Assembly: GCA_030435675.1 (NCBI GenBank)
Contig: CM059621.1
Span: 4,154,001-4,218,000, forward strand
Source of the DNA: Steinernema hermaphroditum
Lineage: Eukaryota; Nematoda; Chromadorea; Rhabditida; Steinernematidae
Direction: 5' to 3'
Length of the DNA stretch: 64,000 nt
Below the pieces are notes generated by a model. The model was not told the DNA's origin. It saw only the letters and a list, made by a program, of their open reading frames with translations, and ran no database searches. Every line of letters starts with the position of its first letter. Position 1 is the first letter of the stretch. This document shows positions 11,464 through 23,338 of this stretch, in pieces. The position numbers were made by a program, and so were the translations under genes.

Positions 11464-12329
11464 CGTCTGATATTACACTACCTACTCAATAAATTTTTAT
11501 TCGCTTTGAATGAGAAATAAAAACAAAACGATGCAGTGATTCAGTTCGTGGTCTGCGTAATCGAAGGGGCTTTCACAGGTTTGTTTACGTTCTTCGAAAA
11601 TGTGGAAACTGATAATATTTTGTAGAAAGATGTGGAGTCATGGTCCCTCTAGTTGAAGATCTGCAGAAGAAATACGTGAAATCCATATTTCTCCGTTGCA
11701 ACAACTTTGTTCCACACTACGCTTCCTCCACAGCTATGTTTAATGCATCTACTATGGCCAAAATACGTCTCATGTTTGTTGTTTCGCAGCCCGTGCTGTT
11801 TGTTGTTTATATAGGAGCACTCTCTTAGCTCTATCTTACAGTCATATGTGCTGATCCATATCACGGGGAAATTCGTTAGAATGAGGTATAATCTGAAGGC
11901 ATAAGTGGCAAGATTCACCTTTGAACACTTCAAAAACGACAATTGAGTGCTCCAGCAAGACTGGACCCTGGTGCATGGATTGAAATTATTGATGGAGGTT
12001 TTGAAACGGATCTGCCCCATGTTAGTGAGGCAAGGATATGTGACCCTCCACTAGCCCCGACCTGAACCCGCTGGACTATGTCATCTATGGATTCTTGGAG
12101 AGTGAACTGTCACGAATCTGGCACACTAGCTTGGAGAGTCTGGAGCAATCTCTAGAGCGAGCATGGGCAACGAACTGCTCGCGGCCACGATGAAGAAATT
12201 TAGGAAACTTCTAGAATCCTTTTTTTTCCACTAAAAGTGGTGATTTCAAAAAATTGCTCCGGGTTATTGTTCTACTCGTTCTATTTTATAGGTATACCAA
12301 TTTTTGCGCTTCCGTGAGTGGAACAGATG
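11464..12329. other. Intergenic with mariner relic
   Basis: Only a mariner transposase scrap (see 11,890-12,200) is recognisable. The first 200 nt are diverged homology to the 3' flank of lectin copy B. Confidence 0.45.
11890..12200 (+). pseudogene. Mariner-family transposase relic
   Basis: Plus-strand translation across frames shows a V-L-Q-Q-D segment followed by a histidine-bearing stretch, then a P-D-L-N-P-L-D-Y motif in another frame and a leucine-rich tail. These are the DD(34)D catalytic-region landmarks of mariner transposases. Stops and frame changes show it is dead, and no terminal repeats were defined. Confidence 0.7.
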
Positions 12330-12605
12330 TAGAGTTGATTGATGAAAAGTGGGACCATCCGCGGATCAGCTGGCGGAGCTTCGGATTTCGGAATTTCAAT
12401 TTCTTTTGGTCGGGCGCTTGTGACAGTTTTTTGGCGAGACGGTGGAACTACGACTACCTGGCGTTCCAGGAATTCTGGGAGAGGGGTGATCATTGTGTCA
12501 ACAACAACGGCCGAGAACGACCACTAAACACAGTCGGCTCTGACAGCCTCAGGGAGAGAGCGAGTGGACGATCGATCGCTGGGAACATAAATGAAAGACA
12601 AGTGT
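12330..12605 (+). repeat. Dispersed MITE-like family, copy 3
   Basis: It contains the TTTGGCGAGACGGTGGAACT core and the CATTGTGTCAACAACAACGG block shared with copies at 6.1, 35.3, 36.5 and 41.0 kb. No coding content. Confidence 0.55.
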
Positions 12606-13006
12606 GTTAATCCATGAAAAATGGCCGATGAATTAAGATGTCGTCAAAGCAAAAATGACGGTAAGATAAGGCTAGGATATTAGTATATGAACAGCAAACG
12701 GGAGTCTCTCAGCTCAAAGTGAAGAGTCATTGTGGAGGGCAACTTATAAAGATGGTTCCTCGGGCAATCATGTCGTGATCTTGTCATGCCCAGATAAGAG
12801 ATGCAATTATGCAGCCGCGCCGAACCTGTTTGCACGACATGACAGATGACGCTGTTGCCCTATGGTTCATCACTTGTGCAAGGAGCGCCGCCCGACAATC
12901 ATACTTTTTGAGAATCCAAGGGCTATTTTTTTAACATTTGACTTTTATTTTCGTAAAGTATTGGGTTGGTCCATTGAAAATGTCGGATGATTTAAGTGGC
13001 AGTTTC

Positions 13007-13549
13007 TTAATAAACGTCCTCCTCATCATTGTCACCCTCATCACCCGTATCATTATAAAGCTGTCGTTGTTGCTCGTTTGGCGTTGACAAATCCAGAGGT
13101 ATGCCTGTATGTGTAATAGAAAGAGGTGTTTGATTAACGTCTAGTGGTTGTTTTTGAGGGGTAAAAAACATTTCTTCTTCCTCATCGCGGTTTGCAATCA
13201 TTGATGGGAGAGTGGATACATTTATTTTCTCATCTTTTTTGAGATCTTGTGTTGGGACTATAATGGGGTTTTCATGATCTGGAAATGTAGATACAAACGG
13301 TTGCTTATCGGGTATTTCAAATGCAACAGGAACTGGTTTTTCGATCTCTTGTTTCTCTTTTTGTTTCCACGTTTGTAGTTTTTGCAAAAGAGAGCGATAT
13401 CTCTGCATTTTGACATCTGCAGGAGTCTTTGCATTTAGTACACTGAGCATATCGTGAATAATTTTATTTGCTTCATCCAAAAGAGAACACTTTTTACACG
13501 AAAAATCCATATCATATGGAATTAGACGCATCTTTTTTGCGTGCTTCAT
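13007..13549 (-). pseudogene. Truncated Polinton KKM-type protein (left-arm copy)
   Basis: The 180-aa frame equals the first about 178 residues of the 323-aa protein at 24,272-25,243, then ends two codons past the palindrome breakpoint at 13,013. It opens with the K-K-M-R-L-I-P motif typical of this Polinton family and has a Lys/Glu-rich middle. The C-terminal half is missing. Its start overlaps the previous stop by 4 nt (ATGA), as in the full copy. Confidence 0.85.
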
Positions 13550-13884
13550 GATTTAAGGAGACTAGCCGCCAGCGACAGTATAGGAATCAACAGTGAACCG
13601 ATAAATGCACCGTTACCGTTCTGAATAATTAGTTTCCTAGCGTTTTTGGGTGATCTTTCCTTGGCCAATTTACGAATACAATCTGCACATGGTTTGAGTT
13701 GCTTTTTATCTTTTGCTTTTAGGGGTACTTTATGATTTAGCAAATTGTAAGCGCATTCAATGAGACAAGCAATTTCTTCAGGTGACGCTTTCTTTAACAA
13801 GTTTAATCTTGCTGTATCCGTTTCACTTTTTGCAATTTTGAGCAAAAATTGCAAATGTTTCAAAAGACGTGTCATTACTAACAA
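13546..13884 (-). CDS. Small conserved Polinton protein (left-arm copy)
   Basis: A 112-aa protein identical to that at 23,937-24,275. It has an N-terminal helical segment, an E-I-A-C-L-I-E-C motif, a Lys-rich centre with C-x2-C, and a hydrophobic C-terminus (I-G-S-L-L-I-P-I-L-S). This matches the short Polinton ORF usually found beside the packaging ATPase and sometimes likened to adenovirus core or minor virion proteins. Exact role unknown. Confidence 0.7.
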   Translation of the reverse strand: MLVMTRLLKHLQFLLKIAKSETDTARLNLLKKASPEEIACLIECAYNLLNHKVPLKAKDKKQLKPCADCIRKLAKERSPKNARKLIIQNGNGAFIGSLLIPILSLAASLLKS

Positions 13885-14523
13885 TTATTTATTGGGAACA
13901 TAAACAGTAGGACCTTGCTCATCGGGAAAAATATTTGAAAGAACTCTCAAGTTTTCGTTTGTATTAAAAGGGGAGCAGTCAATGACCAGATAGCCAAACG
14001 GTCTTGAGACGGCGTCAGTGTACGCCTCGATTAGAAACTTTTTATTATGCGGAAAGAGTTGTCTCGCCAACGTTTTTATCATTAGACGATCCGCCAGGCT
14101 GCGCATCAGCACAATGTATGAGGTGTTAATTCGGGTTGTGCGATCTTTTGAGGCGAACAAGTTTTGCGTAATGTTTAAGATACACGTGTTCGTGTGATGT
14201 GCACCTTTTGTGAACAAGTCGTTAAGTGTTGGACTGTTTTTGAGTTCTCCCATCAGATCATCGATCACTATCAAATTCTTTTGGTGGCGATAGTCCTTGA
14301 GCGTTTCCATCGATGGCGGGCCTTGGATTAGTTTAATTTTTGGGTGTTGTGCCAGCTCGTTAAGATCATCGGTATAGATGCCGTATGCCCAAAAAATATT
14401 ATCAATCGGGGTGTCGACAACTTGATCAATGTATTTTATAAGCTTTTTGGTCCATTTTGTTTTACCGCTACATGTAGGGCCGCTAATTTGTAGAGTCCAC
14501 AGATTGCGAAATATGGGTTCCAT
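13885..14523 (-). CDS. A32/FtsK-like packaging ATPase (left-arm copy)
   Basis: 212 aa with Walker A G-P-T-C-S-G-K-T at residues 15-22 and Walker B L-I-V-I-D-D at about 84-89, the arrangement of A32-type genome-packaging ATPases of Polintons and related viruses. It differs from the right-arm copy (23,298) at residue 150 (Lys here, Glu there). The frame is intact. Whether it is expressed in this truncated arm is unknown. Confidence 0.85.
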   Translation of the reverse strand: MEPIFRNLWTLQISGPTCSGKTKWTKKLIKYIDQVVDTPIDNIFWAYGIYTDDLNELAQHPKIKLIQGPPSMETLKDYRHQKNLIVIDDLMGELKNSPTLNDLFTKGAHHTNTCILNITQNLFASKDRTTRINTSYIVLMRSLADRLMIKTLARQLFPHNKKFLIEAYTDAVSRPFGYLVIDCSPFNTNENLRVLSNIFPDEQGPTVYVPNK

Positions 14524-14737
14524 TTTTCAAACAGTATCTACAGATTACAAAGCTCTTGCTACGCTGACGATTTCTGTTCCTTATATCGCAGTTTTTACAC
14601 AGGTTAAAGGTATAGAGTTTCTGATGAAGATTTTTATAGTGGTTAGTAAATTCCTTCAGACCATTTATATAGGTATCACAAATATTACAATAGACGACGT
14701 CACACAGCTGCTCCGCAGCCATCGAGATATACAACAC
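14483..14737 (-). CDS. Small Zn-finger-like Polinton protein (left-arm copy)
   Basis: 84 aa with a C-x2-C...H-x4-H finger (C-N-I-C ... H-Y-K-N-L-H) at about residues 17-39 and two further C-x2-C pairs. It overlaps the ATPase start by about 40 nt and abuts the next gene upstream. It is the same as 23,084-23,338. Function unknown; nucleic-acid or zinc binding is plausible. Confidence 0.55.
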   Translation of the reverse strand: MLYISMAAEQLCDVVYCNICDTYINGLKEFTNHYKNLHQKLYTFNLCKNCDIRNRNRQRSKSFVICRYCLKNGTHISQSVDSTN

Positions 14738-15054
14738 TATTTGCTTGCGTTCAAAAGTGCACTATTTACAACTTTATCTTTGAGGAGGGTAAATTGCTCC
14801 AAATCAACAGTCGACGCATTTGATGAATCATTTTGATTTGAGGAAGCACGTTTGACAATCTTGTTTCGAATAGATAAGAAACATAGTACAATTGCAAGGA
14901 TCAAGACAATAATATCTGTAAGCCAGTTATTTGTCATTACAGGGTTAACCACAGCGTTTGCAAAATCCTTACAGGTAAAAGCATTTAACATGTCTTTGCA
15001 AATTCCGTTCGGACAGACAGGGGGTACTGATTCCATTGTAAGATTGGAAATCAT
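14737..15054 (-). CDS. Small single-pass membrane protein (left-arm copy)
   Basis: 105 aa with Cys-bearing N-terminal part (C-P-N-G-I-C, F-T-C), one strong membrane helix (about residues 45-63, W-L-T-D-I-I-V-L-I-L-A) and a Ser/Asn-rich tail. It is identical to 22,767-23,084. Family not recognised; a virion membrane or entry-related role cannot be told from sequence. Confidence 0.55.
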   Translation of the reverse strand: MISNLTMESVPPVCPNGICKDMLNAFTCKDFANAVVNPVMTNNWLTDIIVLILAIVLCFLSIRNKIVKRASSNQNDSSNASTVDLEQFTLLKDKVVNSALLNASK

Positions 15055-15321
15055 CAGAGATAATGTCAGAGAGTAGTAGAGATTGCGAATGATACAATTA
15101 CGAGCAATATACGTCCTTATTAGTATCCTGCTTGTATTGACGTGTAGAGGGTAGTAGAGATAGTGAATTCCTTCATTGCATGGTGGACATGTGTTGATAG
15201 ATTAGGCTTCCGGGAAGAAACGATGTTGGCTCTTACACTCACTAAAACTGTTCTTCATACGACTTTATGTTCCAGCCTGGCACTGCCGCTAGAGGTCATC
15301 AGAGTTTTAGCGTTTTAGAGT

Positions 15322-17725
15322 GTCCCGATCAGGGCTGTGCGAGTTTCGAGTTTCGAGTTTCGTAGTTTCGAGGCCTTTTTTGAGTTTCGAGTTTCGAGTT
15401 TTGGACGAAACTCAACTCGAAACTCGCCTTGGTCCTGTCACTATGATTTGGTGTACGGTGGATGATATTTACCCCTACATGCTCTGTGCGCTCTGAATCG
15501 AACGCCGCTTTATGCGAATTTCACCATGGGAAGCTCCATCTACGATGACTTCTTCGACACAGATGTCGTGAACGGAAAGGCAACTTGTAAAGAATGCAAG
15601 AAGATACTTTCAAGAAAGCAAGGAAGCACATCGAGCATCCTGAAGCACCTGGAACTTCACCACCAGAAACTGTATGAAAAATTTCAAGAGCGGAAAGTGG
15701 ATCCAGTTCGCAAGAAGCGGAAGCTTGATGCTCAAACTCCGTCTATTACCGCTGCGTTTGGTATGATCTTGCTTATTTCATACCGTACTATTCTTATTCA
15801 GAAGCATGGCGACCGGGAGGAACGAAGTCGGAATCTATCAACCGGGCACTATCACTTATGATTGCGGTTGATTCTCAGCCCCTTTCGATGGTCGATAGGC
15901 CGGGATTCCGAAATTTCATGAAGACTGTCGTACCAAACTACAGCATAAAGTGAGTCGAGTGGTGGTTTCACTTGACGATACGACTATGTTTAGATCACGA
16001 ACAGCAATTTATCGTACAGAAATTCCTGCCCTTTATGATGAATATGTAGAACGTGTCAAGAGAAGGATGGAATCTGTCAAATACTTCTCGTTCACCTCGG
16101 ATTCGTGGTCTTCGGAAGACAACAAACACTCACTTCTGTCTCTGACAGCACATTGGATGGCAGCTGGAAAGCTGGAATACCGTATCCTTGGTGTGCTGCC
16201 GATCCACGGAAGACATACAGGCGAGAATCTTTCCGCAATTCTCTCATCGTGCCTGGCAGATTTCATTGGAGAAGATGCTCGAAAAAGGACACATCTGATC
16301 GTTCGAGATGCAGCGACTGTCATGAAGAAGACTACGAGGCTATGTGGATTGACATCCGTAGATTGTTTCGCCCATAAGATTCAGCTGGTGAGTTGTGAAG
16401 CTCTCTATTATGCATCAGTGGTTGGTTTAGGCGGTGTACAGCGGAATAAAGACTGTTTTGAATGATTGCGAATACTTCGACGACGTCATCGAGCGCATCA
16501 AGAAGTTCATCCGCAAGGTGAGGAAGTCGGGGAACGACCGAGACGACTTTGCCGACCTCCAGAAGCTGGAAGAGGTTCACCCGCGCTGGCTGACGAAGGT
16601 AAACATTCCAGCATCATAGCGGTCTTCCATTACCGTACTCTAGGGAATCGACATCCGTTGGGTTCGCTTTACGACATGCACGACAGGTTCCTCGAAAACC
16701 GCTCGACTATCTCATCGTTCCTGATTGGCCGCAGCAAATATCCTCAGTTCACTTCTGGTGACTTCCTGTTGGTGGAGAAGATCCTGTCTGCCCTCAAGCC
16801 AATGAAACAGACTGTTATGCTCCAGGGTCGACAAGTGACCATTTCTGTAGTAGTCCCTACGATCTATGTTCTTCGACGTGCACTTGTCGGTGGAACTGAA
16901 CTCGGTCGCGGCATCCTTGATGACTTCGAAGACCGTATCCGTGGCATCGAGGACGACCCTTTATATGTTGTAGCAACGATGCTCGATGTCAGATTCAAGC
17001 GAGACTTTATCGAGGAGGAACGAAAGGAGAGTGCCGCTCGCATTCTTGAAGCTGAAGCTCACCAATTCCTCGCGAATATTGTGGTGCAAGAGAAGACAGC
17101 GGATCGCAGTCCATCACCTGAGGTCGCCATCAACAACAACACTCAGGCCATTTCGTTTTTCGAGCAGTACCGGTCCACGCAGAAGCCCGACGACCTTCCA
17201 TGCTCTCCCCCGATCGACGAGAAGCTTAAACTTGTCATCGTGAGTTAGACATTCTGCAGCGTGATATTGCTTGTGCTTCTTTTTAGGAGCTGCAACGATA
17301 TCTGGCTGAACCAGCCCAACCGTCTGCCGATCCAGTGCTGTACTGGTTTGCTACAGAAAATGTTATTAAGTTCCCTACGCTGTCACTACTGGCCCAGAAG
17401 TTTCTGTCGTCTCCCGCTACATCGGTTGAGAGCGAGCGTCTGTTCTCCACTGCTTCCCTGGCCCTGACGGAGCTCAGAAGATCTATGGCTGTCGAAAGTC
17501 TTCAGAAACTGCTATTCCTCAAACTGAATGTGCCGTTGGAAGATTTTTTCGCATGATTACTTGTAATGCATGCTTTCTACTTTATAAACCGGTGAAGTTT
17601 CGACTTTCGAGTTTTTGGAGGTAAGTTTCGAATAGTTTCGAGTTTCGTTTCGAGTTTTTTAAAAAAGTTTCGAGTTTCGAGTTTCGACTTCCGAGTTTCG
17701 AGTTTCGCACAGCCCTGGTCCCGAT
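15322..17725 (+). mobile_element. hAT transposon, complete copy with 8-bp target duplication
   Basis: The element spans 15,330-17,717 (2,388 bp) and begins CAGGGCTGTGCGAG, ending in the inverse CGCACAGCCCTG. It is flanked by the perfect 8-bp duplication GTCCCGAT at 15,322-15,329 and 17,718-17,725, diagnostic of hAT insertion. Subterminal regions are arrays of GTTTCGA units. It sits just downstream of the polymerase gene of the Maverick. Confidence 0.95.
15526..17556 (+). pseudogene. BED-finger hAT transposase with one frameshift (left copy)
   Basis: Six exons can be placed: 15,526-15,760, 15,802-15,949, 15,994-16,387, 16,431-16,598, 16,644-17,239 and 17,287-17,556, with consistent phases. 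The N-terminus is a BED zinc finger (C-K-E-C ... H-x4-H), the centre has the S-D-S-W-S-S and C-F-A-H-K motifs of the hAT catalytic core, and the C-terminus is the hAT dimerisation domain (S-V-E-S-E-R-L-F-S). Exon 5 is one nt short of a whole frame: the reading changes at about 16,660 in a run of G, so the protein is broken unless this is a sequencing error. The same lesion is present in the right copy. Confidence 0.85.
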
Positions 17726-17823
17726 GCGAGACAAATGGTGGTGATGTCCATCTGACTCACTAGGTGGCCTCACCCGTAATCCTACAAATCACCAAATAAC
17801 AAGAATAGAACAATAACACAAAT

Positions 17824-20173
17824 TTACATTTTATACCCGAACGGGAAAACTCTTTCATCTCCATTTAAACGTACACCTTTCTTATTTACAGGGAGGTATT
17901 TTTTTGAACGCATGACCGTTCTTATGAGTTGAAGATTTGTCCTTACCATGTATGGGTTGCTGGCGCTAATCGCCTCATAGCTATCACCTCTAATTTCTGC
18001 TTCAATTAAATTTTTAAACGTTTCAATGTTTATCGTATCGATGGTGTTTGAGTTTAGTGTTAACCCTCGAAGTTTTAATGTTTCTTTTCCATCTGCTGTT
18101 TTAAAATAATATTGTTTTGCGCCACCGGCGTAAAACTCTACAATATGTGAACCGCCAATTTCGTCTGTGTACATTCCTAGATAGTTACCCGTAACATCCG
18201 CTAGGGGATCCTGACTATTTTTATCTATTACATATATACAACTGTCTGTGTCTGTGTACATTACTTTATCGCCCAATTTCTCTACAGCATTGAGTAGGTG
18301 CAGACGTGCTGCGCTAGTAGTAAAAATGGCAATGGGCAGACTCCCGTTTTGGTAACATGTCTCATATATACCCGTTGGTTTGTATGATACCATACAGACA
18401 TCTCCAATCTCTCTAATACCGGATACTTCGTTTTTATCGTCCGCCAATATGGCCCACAATTCTTCACTAGTGGAAACAAATTGCGTTTTATTCAAAATTC
18501 CTCTTTGTCCAAATTTTCCCCAAAAACTGTTTAGCATAATTTTTGCAATGGCTTTAAGCCCTGGATTTTTAGAGACGTTTTCCAGTAAAATACCTTCTTC
18601 TCTAGCATAATCGTTAATATATGTTTGAATTTCAGCATCTGACATACCCTCCGACGGTAAGCCTGATGCCTCCTGCTTAATTTTTACAAAGTTGTTAATG
18701 TATCCACCAAATAGACCGTTTTGACCAATTTGGGACCATCTATTCCAGTGATATACTTGAAAAATTTGGAATATCGTGTAACCTCTGTTTAAAGCATGAT
18801 CCAATTCTAAATGAGTCCATGTACCACGAAGAGCTCTTTGTTTTTGGGAGTGTCTACATTTTGTTTTTGATTCGTTCTTACTGCATGTGAAACATAGCGA
18901 AAAGTGGAGAAACCCATTAACTTTTACAGGTAAAACAGGATGTAATAAATTTTGAGGAGTATTCACTTCACAATAAATTAAACCCTTATATCCACATTCC
19001 CATAGACCCGATACTAAATTTCTTTGTGGTGGTTTAAAGTCTTGACTGATAATACGTGGCGAACCGAGAGGATACGAACATGTTCGATTAATGAAAGGGT
19101 ATAAACTGGTGACATCCTTGTAAAGAGCAATTTTATCTGGATTTTCGCTTTGTACAAATCTCATAATGTTCACAATGGTTCTCCCACCGGCGAAAGCATC
19201 ACGGGGTATAAGATAACACATTGCGTGTGCATTATCTTTGAAAAACTGTCTCATTTTTGGATTATTCTTTAATTTCTCATCAATCTTACACGTCCAAATG
19301 GATTCCAGATTGTAGCCTGCTTTGATCAAATCTATTTCCCTAGTCATTGTTTTTTCATAGTTTGAGTTGTGGTTAATTTTACGGTGAGCAAAATCGCTGA
19401 CTTTAAAACAATGTCTACAACCATGATATATACATCCGTACACTTGTTTGACCTTTCTTGTTTGGGATTTTACATCTTAAACATTCCAAACCACATTTAT
19501 GTTGTATAATACTAAAGACAAAATGAAGACATTTTTTGCAAAATGCTCTATTACGAAGTCTATCCAAATCTGACACTGTGTGATAATGATTGCCAATTCT
19601 GGTGATATAAATTTGTTTTTCTGTTTCAAAGTTGTCCAAATGCCACACAATAGGCGAAAAGCACTTGTCGGAGTGTTCAATTTTTTTAGAGTCTACCACA
19701 AGAATTTTATAAGTCATACCATAGTAGTGTTGGATTTTCTCCAAGACGTCCAAACCGTACTCATCCAAGTCCAGAGGAACATTCACACTCGTCAAAAGCT
19801 CCCTAGCCTCCCTAGTTTGGGTATGTGAAGTTGTTTGCTTTATTCTCTGAACTTTTTTATCTACGTTCTTGTAAGAAGGGTCCTTGTATTTTAAACATTT
19901 TCGGTCGGCAATCGCCTTCCCCACGACTATAGCCCTAGCAAGGCACCATTTATCCTTGGGATTGTGTATTTGAATTATAAACTGATCATTGATTGAAATA
20001 CTATCGTTTTTTTCCACACCTGCCCCCGCAGGTTTTTCCATAATAAAACCGTATAGTTCCATTTTACCGTCTAGTGTTACATTTGATTGCATTACCTTTT
20101 CTATGGAGTTGGCCATGGTTTGACCTGAGATTTGGTCATGATTTTTTGAGAAATGAAATATAGGTTCTGTCAT
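17824..20173 (-). pseudogene. Protein-primed DNA polymerase B of the Maverick, broken
   Basis: Two minus-strand frames (20,173-19,415 and 19,443-17,824) make up this gene. The first holds the Polinton N-terminal region with C-x2-C clusters. The second starts near the G-C-x3-H-G-C motif and contains polymerase motif A (V-T-S-L-Y-P), the protein-priming type insertion (G-T-W-T-H-L-E), motif B (K-I-M-L-N-S-F-W-G-K-F) and motif C (Y-T-D-T-D-S). The frames change at about 19,460, and no 3'-5' exonuclease D-x-E motif is found between them. About 790 codons remain against roughly 1,000 or more for the family, so an internal deletion plus frameshift is inferred. The N-terminus lies 33 nt from the palindrome junction and may also be cut. 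Confidence 0.85.
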
Positions 20174-20205
20174 CCCTTGATGATTAAAGGTGAGGCGGCA
20201 TCTTT

Positions 20206-22499
20206 TCTCGAAAGTCGAAACTTCACCGGTTTATAAAGTAGAAAGCATGCATTACAAGTAATCATGCGAAAAAACCTTCCAACGGCACATTCAGTTTGAG
20301 GAATAGCAGTTTCTGAAGACTTTCGACAGCCATAGATCTTCTGAGCTCCGTCAGGGCCAGGGAAGCAGTGGAGAACAGACGCTCGCTCTCAACCGATGTA
20401 GCGGGAGACGACAGAAACTTCTGGGCCAGTAGTGACAGCGTAGGGAACTTAATAACATTTTCTGTAGCAAACCAGTACAGCACTGGATCGGCAGACGGTT
20501 GGGCTGGTTCAGCCAGATATCGTTGCAGCTCCTAAAAAGAAGCACAAGCAATATCACGCTGCAGAATGTCTAACTCACGATGACAAGTTTAAGCTTCTCG
20601 TCGATCGGGGGAGAGCATGGAAGGTCGTCGGGCTTCTGCGTGGACCGGTACTGCTCGAAAAACGAAATGGCCTGAGTGTTGTTGTTGATGGCGACCTCAG
20701 GTGATGGACTGCGATCCGCTGTCTTCTCTTGCACCACAATATTCGCGAGGAATTGGTGAGCTTCAGCTTCAAGAATGCGAGCGGCACTCTCCTTTCGTTC
20801 CTCCTCGATAAAGTCTCGCTTGAATCTGACATCGAGCATCGTTGCTACAACATATAAAGGGTCGTCCTCGATGCCACGGATACGGTCTTCGAAGTCATCA
20901 AGGATGCCGCGACCGAGTTCAGTTCCACCGACAAGTGCACGTCGAAGAACATAGATCGTAGGGACTACTACAGAAATGGTCACTTGTCGACCCTGGAGCA
21001 TAACAGTCGCCTGTTTCATTGGCTTGAGGGCAGACAGGATCTTCTCCACCAACAGGAAGTCACCAGAAGTGAACTGAGGATATTTGCTGCGGCCAATCAG
21101 GAACGATGAGATAGTCGAGCGGTTTTCGAGGAACCTGTCGTGCATGTCGTAAAGCGAACCCAACGGATGTCGATTCCCTAGAGTACGGTAATGGAAGACC
21201 GCTATGATGCTGGAATGTTTACCTTCGTCAGCCAGCGCGGGTGAACCTCTTCCAGCTTCTGGAGGTCGGCAAAGTCGTCTCGGTCGTTCCCCGACTTCCT
21301 CACCTTGCGGATGAACTTCTTGATGCGCTCGATGACGTCGTCGAAGTATTCGCAATCATTCAAAACAGTCTTTATTCCGCTGTACACCGCCTAAACCAAC
21401 CACTGATGCATAATAGAGAGCTTCACAACTCACCAGCTGAATCTTATGGGCGAAACAATCTACGGATGTCAATCCACATAGCCTCGTAGTCTTCTTCATG
21501 ACAGTCGCTGCATCTCGAACGATCAGATGTGTCCTTTTTCGAGCATCTTCTCCAATGAAATCTGCCAGGCACGATGAGAGAATTGCGGAAAGATTCTCGC
21601 CTGTATGTCTTCCGTGGATCGGCAGCACACCAAGGATACGGTATTCCAGCTTTCCAGCTGCCATCCAATGTGCTGTCAGAGACAGAAGTGAGTGTTTGTT
21701 GTCTTCCGAAGACCACGAATCCGAGGTGAACGAGAAGTATTTGACAGATTCCATCCTTCTCTTGACACGTTCTACATATTCATCATAAAGGGCAGGAATT
21801 TCTGTACGATAAATTGCTGTTCGTGATCTAAACATAGTCGTATCGTCAAGTGAAACCACCACTCGACTCACTTTATGCTGTAGTTTGGTACGACAGTCTT
21901 CATGAAATTTCGGAATCCCGGCCTATCGACCATCGAAAGGGGCTGAGAATCAACCGCAATCATAAGTGATAGTGCCCGGTTGATAGATTCCGACTTCGTT
22001 CCTCCCGGTCGCCATGCTTCTGAATAAGAATAGTACGGTATGAAATAAGCAAGATCATACCAAACGCAGCGGTAATAGACGGAGTTTGAGCATCAAGCTT
22101 CCGCTTCTTGCGAACTGGATCCACTTTCCGCTCTTGAAATTTTTCATACAGTTTCTGGTGGTGAAGTTCCAGGTGCTTCAGGATGCTCGATGTGCTTCCT
22201 TGCTTTCTTGAAAGTATCTTCTTGCATTCTTTACAAGTTGCCTTTCCGTTCACGACATCTGTGTCGAAGAAGTCATCGTAGATGGAGCTTCCCATGGTGA
22301 AATTCGCATAAAGCGGCGTTCGATTCAGAGCGCACAGAGCATGTAGGGGTAAATATCATCCACCGTACACCAAATCATAGTGACAGGACCAAGGCGAGTT
22401 TCGAGTTGAGTTTCGTCCAAAACTCGAAACTCGAAACTCAAAAAAGGCCTCGAAACTACGAAACTCGAAACTCGAAACTCGCACAGCCCTGATCGGGAC
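20206..22499 (-). mobile_element. hAT transposon, second copy, truncated at its 3' end
   Basis: This is the mirror of the left hAT. Its 5' terminus is intact (ends at 22,491) and is followed by the same target-site octamer in reverse (ATCGGGAC, 22,492-22,499). The 3' terminus, with about 105 nt of TTTCGAG-rich subterminal sequence, is missing: homology stops at about 20,206 next to the polymerase start. The identical target site shows that it was copied together with flanking Maverick DNA and did not insert independently. Confidence 0.93.
20262..22295 (-). pseudogene. hAT transposase with frameshift (right copy)
   Basis: Same six-exon plan as the left copy, on minus. It retains three nucleotides lost in the left copy (an extra Ala in the K-Q-A-T-V-M stretch) and has Gly for Asp near the C-terminus. 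It shares the one-nt frameshift in the exon 5 equivalent, so that lesion predates the inverted duplication. Confidence 0.85.
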
Positions 22500-22766
22500 A
22501 CTCTAAAACGCTAAAACTCTGATGACCTCTAGCGGCAGTGCCAGGCTGGAACATAAAGTCGTATGAAGAACAGTTTTAGTGAGTGTAAGAGCCAACATCG
22601 TTTCTTCCCGGAAGCCTAATCTATCAACACATGTCCACCATGCAATGAAGGAATTCACTATCTCTACTACCCTCTACACGTCAATACAAGCAGGATACTA
22701 ATAAGGACGTATATTGCTCGTAATTGTATCATTCGCAATCTCTACTACTCTCTGACATTATCTCTG

Positions 22767-23084
22767 ATGATTTCCAATCTTACAATGGAATCAGTACCCC
22801 CTGTCTGTCCGAACGGAATTTGCAAAGACATGTTAAATGCTTTTACCTGTAAGGATTTTGCAAACGCTGTGGTTAACCCTGTAATGACAAATAACTGGCT
22901 TACAGATATTATTGTCTTGATCCTTGCAATTGTACTATGTTTCTTATCTATTCGAAACAAGATTGTCAAACGTGCTTCCTCAAATCAAAATGATTCATCA
23001 AATGCGTCGACTGTTGATTTGGAGCAATTTACCCTCCTCAAAGATAAAGTTGTAAATAGTGCACTTTTGAACGCAAGCAAATAG
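22767..23084 (+). CDS. Small single-pass membrane protein of the Maverick
   Basis: 105 aa: short Cys-containing N-terminus, a membrane helix at about residues 45-63 and a polar tail. First gene of the plus-strand block, 1 nt overlap with the next start. Product unrecognised; see the mirrored copy at 14,737. Confidence 0.6.
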   Translation: MISNLTMESVPPVCPNGICKDMLNAFTCKDFANAVVNPVMTNNWLTDIIVLILAIVLCFLSIRNKIVKRASSNQNDSSNASTVDLEQFTLLKDKVVNSALLNASK

Positions 23085-23338
23085 TGTTGTATATCTCGAT
23101 GGCTGCGGAGCAGCTGTGTGACGTCGTCTATTGTAATATTTGTGATACCTATATAAATGGTCTGAAGGAATTTACTAACCACTATAAAAATCTTCATCAG
23201 AAACTCTATACCTTTAACCTGTGTAAAAACTGCGATATAAGGAACAGAAATCGTCAGCGTAGCAAGAGCTTTGTAATCTGTAGATACTGTTTGAAAAATG
23301 GAACCCATATTTCGCAATCTGTGGACTCTACAAATTAG
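23084..23338 (+). CDS. Small Zn-finger-like Maverick protein
   Basis: 84 aa with one C2H2-like finger and extra C-x2-C pairs (L-C-K-N-C, V-I-C-R-Y-C). Its 3' end overlaps the ATPase start by 41 nt, which argues for a compact virus-like transcription unit. Function not known. Confidence 0.55.
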   Translation: MLYISMAAEQLCDVVYCNICDTYINGLKEFTNHYKNLHQKLYTFNLCKNCDIRNRNRQRSKSFVICRYCLKNGTHISQSVDSTN

